NCBI GenBank assembly: GCA_002350705.1 | Contig: DEFH01000051.1 | Span: 1 to 8,863 of the forward strand | DNA: 8,863 bases | From: Ruminococcaceae bacterium UBA2857 | GTDB lineage: Bacteria > Bacillota > Clostridia > Oscillospirales > Acutalibacteraceae | Direction of reading: 5' to 3' | Shown here: positions 6,140-8,863 of the stretch, piece after piece | How the letters are laid out: each line of letters starts with the position of its first letter | Numbering within the stretch: position 1 is the stretch's first letter | Notes under the pieces: model-generated | What the model was told of the DNA's origin: nothing | Databases searched by the model: none | What the model saw: only the letters and a program-made list of their open reading frames with translations | Position numbers and translations under genes: made by a program

Positions 6140-6871
6140 TTATTTTCCAAATTCGGGATATTTTGCGAGTGTTTCCTCCATGCCGCCGTCAAAGATAACT
6201 TTGCCTTTCTGCAAATAGATGCATCTGTCGCAGAAATCCTGTATATCCTTGCTGTGACTGACATAGATAACCGTAATATTCTGACGGATCAGTTCCGCAA
6301 TTTTATCCTTGCACTTCTTTTTAAATGTGGAGTCCCCTACACTCAGTGCTTCATCTATGACCAGAATATCGGGATTGGTATTGATATTGATGGCAAATCC
6401 CAGACGAACACGCATACCGGAAGAATAGGTTCTGACAGGCTGGTCTATGTAGTCTCCCAGATCGGCAAATTCTATGGCTTTTTGTTCTATCTCTTTAATT
6501 TCCTCGCCTTTGAGACCAAGGACATAGCATTTGAAATGAATGTTTTCACGACCGGTCATATCAGGCACAAATCCTGCTGTCAGTTCCAGCAAAGCGGACA
6601 CCCTGCCTTTGACATATACTTTGCCTTTTGTCGGGAAGGCTACACCTGTAATCATTTTTAGTACGGTAGATTTGCCGGCACCGTTTCTGCCGATAATGGC
6701 GACAGACTCACCCTTTCTGATTTGAAAGCTGACGTCCTCGAGTGCCGTGTGTCTTTTGAACTTTTTGGAGTTATAGAACAATGCCGCAAACTGTTCCTGA
6801 CTGTTCCTGTAAAGCGTATAGATTTTGCTCACCTTGTCGAATACGATAATAGGTTCTCTTTCTTCTTCCAA
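6140..6871 (-). CDS. ABC transporter ATPase, polysaccharide/teichoic acid export type (Wzt/TagH-like)
   Basis: A 243-residue nucleotide-binding subunit that would sit on the inner membrane face and power export of a lipid-linked cell-surface polymer. Visible: Walker A G61-R-N-G-A-G-K-S-T69, signature Y-S-S-G-M-R-V-R-L (149-157; the Y-S-S-G-M form is typical of this export subfamily), Walker B I-L-V-I-D-E (169-174), D-loop S-V-G-D, and switch His206. The region before Walker A (R-H-T-A-L-E-D-V-S-F) also fits Wzt/TagH. It lacks the C-terminal polymer-binding or extracellular domain of full Wzt and TagH. The usual permease gene is not adjacent. A GTG at 6880 overlaps the AAAGGAG ribosome site, so I chose TTG at 6871, 8 bases after it. 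The gene has its own promoter. Subfamily assignment is firm; the exported substrate is unknown. Confidence 0.92.
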   Translation of the reverse strand: MEEEREPIIVFDKVSKIYTLYRNSQEQFAALFYNSKKFKRHTALEDVSFQIRKGESVAIIGRNGAGKSTVLKMITGVAFPTKGKVYVKGRVSALLELTAGFVPDMTGRENIHFKCYVLGLKGEEIKEIEQKAIEFADLGDYIDQPVRTYSSGMRVRLGFAININTNPDILVIDEALSVGDSTFKKKCKDKIAELIRQNITVIYVSHSKDIQDFCDRCIYLQKGKVIFDGGMEETLAKYPEFGK

Positions 6872-6900
6872 GATTTCCACTCCTTTCCGCTACTTCATTT

Positions 6901-6929
6901 ATTTTACATTCTTTATTCCTGTTTGTCAA
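6901..6929 (-). promoter_or_regulatory. Promoter of the ABC ATPase gene
   Basis: Minus strand: perfect -35 TTGACA at 6929-6924 and -10 TAAAAT at 6906-6901 with a 17-base spacer. The -35 box begins one base after the stop codon of the preceding gene (6933-6931). Expected start near 6894, so the leader is only about 23 bases. Confidence 0.85.
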
Positions 6930-6930
6930 C

Positions 6931-7458
6931 TCATATACCATATTCATCACAGTTTTCATCTCCGGTCAATGCCAGAACCGCTCCTGCTGCCAACAATGCA
7001 TATATTTCCATTTCCGTTTCCGTCTCAGGCACGACATAGAATTCATACGGTTCCGCTGTATCGCCGTTTAATCTTTGGATACTTCGTTGTATGCAAATCA
7101 GCTTTTTTGTGCCGTCCATGCCGGATATACTCACTGTTGCCCTGCTGTTCACGGAACACGTTATCACATTCATCCCATGCTTTCCCTCCAAAAAACGCAG
7201 TCCCTTTGTATCGTCTCCGTCAACGATTACTGTCATATCACTGACACGGATATTTTCATGCAGTTTCTTTCCGAGAATCAGAATTCCTTTGCAGGAAATT
7301 TCCGTCAGTCCGTCCCATGCAATCATACAATATTTCGGGTTTTCCCTTGTTTCATAGATTCTTCCGTTATCCATCACAAAGGCTCCCCCGTTTTTGGCAC
7401 ACGCATTCACAATCGTTTTTGTCAAAGATTCATCCCCGCAGACGATAATGTTTTCCAT
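6931..7458 (-). CDS. Uncharacterised 175-residue protein
   Basis: I do not recognise this protein with confidence. It appears soluble: no signal peptide or clear membrane span, although residues 152-166 (I-Y-A-L-L-A-A-G-A-V-L-A-L) are hydrophobic. It has alternating short strands in the first 80 residues and then H-G-M-N-V-I-T-C (94-101), A-T-V-S-I-S (107-112), and C-I-Q-R-S-I-Q-R-L-N-G (122-132) ending in E-P-Y-E-F. That last block recalls a segment I associate with uncharacterised Clostridia proteins faintly like Mur ligases, but no ATP-binding motif is present here. The ATG at 7458 follows GGGAG with about 10-base spacing. It lies between the terminator of the metal transporter and the promoter of the ABC gene, so it is probably its own unit. 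No good promoter is obvious in 7459-7563. Confidence 0.85.
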   Translation of the reverse strand: MENIIVCGDESLTKTIVNACAKNGGAFVMDNGRIYETRENPKYCMIAWDGLTEISCKGILILGKKLHENIRVSDMTVIVDGDDTKGLRFLEGKHGMNVITCSVNSRATVSISGMDGTKKLICIQRSIQRLNGDTAEPYEFYVVPETETEMEIYALLAAGAVLALTGDENCDEYGI

Positions 7459-7561
7459 GCTGTTTCATCTCCCGTTCCAACAGAATCATTCCCGTTTTGA
7501 AAGAATTTATGCAAATCTTTTTTTACAAGGCTGACGGAAACCAAAAATTATCTCTCCCAAC

Positions 7562-7599
7562 AAAAACAGATTTGAGTATTCAGATACCCAAATCTGTTT
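7562..7599 (-). terminator. Intrinsic terminator of the metal transporter unit
   Basis: On the minus strand AAACAGATTTG pairs with CAAATCTGTTT (11 bp), and the loop extends the stem with GTAT and ATAC around a CTGA tetraloop. Five T's follow. It begins a few bases after the stop codon at 7604. Confidence 0.9.
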
Positions 7600-7603
7600 C
7601 TTG

Positions 7604-8719
7604 TCAGTCACTGATATCATAATCTCTTGCAATGAATACTTTGTAGTCGGGATATTTCTGCCGTACCTTTTCACAGAGCTGCGTAAAGAAATCATCATCC
7701 GCACTGTAGTCGATTACCACATCAAAACGAATGGTTTTTTCCTGTTCGTCCGCATAAAAGCCATGCATTTGCAGAACTTTGTCCCCTTCCATGACCAAAC
7801 GGGTAATCTCCGACTGCACGGCAATCATTGTATCATTGGTGGTGTTCATGGAATACACACTGATTCCTGCCATAATAATGCCGTGTTTTTTATAGACAAC
7901 CTCTCCTATCTGACGGGAAAGTCTGTCGATTTGATCTGCCGTCATGGTATCGGGCACCTCAATATGTACGGAACCGATATAATAATCGGGACCGTAATTA
8001 TCAACAAACAAATCATACGCTCCATGTACACCGTCGATTTCACTGATAGTCTGTTTGACTTCCATAGAAGTTTCACTGTCAATTCTTTTGCCGAGAATAT
8101 CATCCAGTGTTTCTTTCAGCATTTCAATGCCCGACTTCACAATGAAAACCGCAATGATTAATCCTACATAGGCTTCCAGACTCAGCCCTGTCAGGATATA
8201 GATCATGGCGGAAATAAACACCGACAGTGACAGCACTGCATCAAACAATGCGTCCGAACCCGAAGAAATCAAAGAACCCGAATTGATTTTCTTTCCGACA
8301 CCTTTCACATATCGTCCCAGAAAGAATTTGACAATCACCGCTCCCGCAATAATCACCAGCGATACCACAGAATAATCCGGTGTTTCAGGCGAAAGGATTT
8401 TTTTGAAAGACTCCGTAAAAGCCGTGATCCCTGCATAAATCACGATAGCGGAAACAATCATGGCACTGAGATATTCTATTCTGCCGTAGCCATAGGGATG
8501 TTTTTTGTCGGGGCGTTTGCCTGCGAGTTTGGTGCCGATAATGGTAATCACGGATGATACCGCATCACTCAGATTATTGACGGCATCCAGAATCACCGCA
8601 ATGGAATTTGCCAGCAAGCCCACAATCATTTTGAATATGACCAAAAAGATATTGGCGACAATTCCTATCACAGATGTCCTGATAATGATTTGATTTCTGT
8701 CTGACGGATTACTGTTCAA
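7604..8719 (-). CDS. Cation diffusion facilitator family transporter
   Basis: A membrane protein of 371 residues that exports divalent metal ions by proton exchange, probably as a dimer. About six spans lie in the first 205 residues. Conserved parts (numbered from the alternative GTG at 8728, three residues longer): D48-A-V-N-N-L-S-D55 in span 2, the loop K-R-P-D-K-K-H-P-Y-G-Y-G-R (71-83), and S-D159-A-L-F-D163 in span 5, followed by a cytoplasmic domain from about 205. The span-5 site is DxxxD where zinc members usually have HxxxD, so manganese, iron or another ion may be the substrate. The C-terminal region beyond about 295 is longer than in classic members. The GTG is only 2 bases from the AGGA ribosome site, so I prefer TTG at 8719 (11 bases); this is not certain. 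It overlaps the stop of the upstream small gene. Confidence 0.93.
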   Translation of the reverse strand: MNSNPSDRNQIIIRTSVIGIVANIFLVIFKMIVGLLANSIAVILDAVNNLSDAVSSVITIIGTKLAGKRPDKKHPYGYGRIEYLSAMIVSAIVIYAGITAFTESFKKILSPETPDYSVVSLVIIAGAVIVKFFLGRYVKGVGKKINSGSLISSGSDALFDAVLSLSVFISAMIYILTGLSLEAYVGLIIAVFIVKSGIEMLKETLDDILGKRIDSETSMEVKQTISEIDGVHGAYDLFVDNYGPDYYIGSVHIEVPDTMTADQIDRLSRQIGEVVYKKHGIIMAGISVYSMNTTNDTMIAVQSEITRLVMEGDKVLQMHGFYADEQEKTIRFDVVIDYSADDDFFTQLCEKVRQKYPDYKVFIARDYDISD

Positions 8720-8855
8720 GATAACCACTTTCCTTTTTTCGATTTTTTCTGAATATTTTCACAGCGATATTCACTGAAAGAATCATGACAAGCTGCACGA
8801 CAACCAAAGCAACAAGCAATATTCCTACTGATATGACCGCAACACCAGTTTCCAA
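8709..8855 (-). CDS. Small single-span membrane protein (48 residues)
   Basis: A minus-strand frame opens at TTG 8855 after an in-frame TGA (8861-8859) and ends with TAA at 8711-8709. It encodes one long hydrophobic helix (about residues 5-32) followed by a strongly basic tail (K33, R36, K37, R39, K40, K41), consistent with a helix whose C-terminus faces the cytoplasm. It overlaps the metal transporter start by 11 bases (or 20 if that starts at GTG), so the two are probably translated together. The size and shape are like small accessory subunits (for example the gamma subunits of sodium-pumping decarboxylases), but the sequence does not let me name it. No ribosome site is visible because only 8 bases remain before the window edge, so the true start may differ. 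Confidence 0.5.
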   Translation of the reverse strand: METGVAVISVGILLVALVVVQLVMILSVNIAVKIFRKNRKKESGYLEQ

Positions 8856-8863
8856 GTTTCAGA

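Noticed and set aside
1..8863. CRISPR array, tRNA or rRNA genes, intact insertion sequence
   Set aside because: No regularly spaced repeats, tRNA-like cloverleaf ends, rRNA segments or intact transposase frame were seen on either strand.

Overview
The window looks like chromosomal DNA from a low-to-mid GC gut Firmicute, most likely Ruminococcus or a relative in the Oscillospiraceae. The reasons are the pgk-tpiA-gpmI glycolytic cluster, strong AGGAG-type ribosome sites, near-consensus vegetative promoters with 17-base spacers, and DUF1292 and DUF4358-like proteins. The genus is an inference from style and content; no marker gene for taxonomy is present.

Layout: (1) Positions 1 to about 870 hold no convincing long gene. 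A strong minus-strand promoter at 878-905 fires into this stretch, which is rich in perfect short hairpins and carries only tiny overlapping reading frames. It is either a large structured RNA or the wreck of a mobile element, and it is the least explained part of the window. (2) From 952 to 2371 on the plus strand there is a DUF1292 gene, a likely 6S RNA with its own promoter and a perfect terminator, and a single-span membrane protein that looks like DUF4358. (3) A terminator at 2337-2371 separates this block from everything that follows, which is all on the minus strand. (4) The operon pgk-tpiA-gpmI (6005 down to 2414) encodes phosphoglycerate kinase, triosephosphate isomerase and cofactor-independent phosphoglycerate mutase, with its own promoter at 6058-6086. 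(5) A lone Wzt/TagH-like ABC ATPase (6871-6140) has its own consensus promoter and no permease beside it. (6) An unrecognised 175-residue protein follows. (7) A cation diffusion facilitator ends in a clear terminator and overlaps the end of a 48-residue single-span membrane protein at the right edge.

How they work together: the three glycolytic enzymes act in one pathway and are co-transcribed. The other genes look like independent units: a global transcription regulator RNA (6S), a metal exporter with a small membrane partner, and a polysaccharide-export type ATPase. Three of the start codons I prefer are not ATG (TTG for the ABC ATPase, the metal transporter and the small membrane protein). 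The first is decided by ribosome-site spacing; the other two are less certain.
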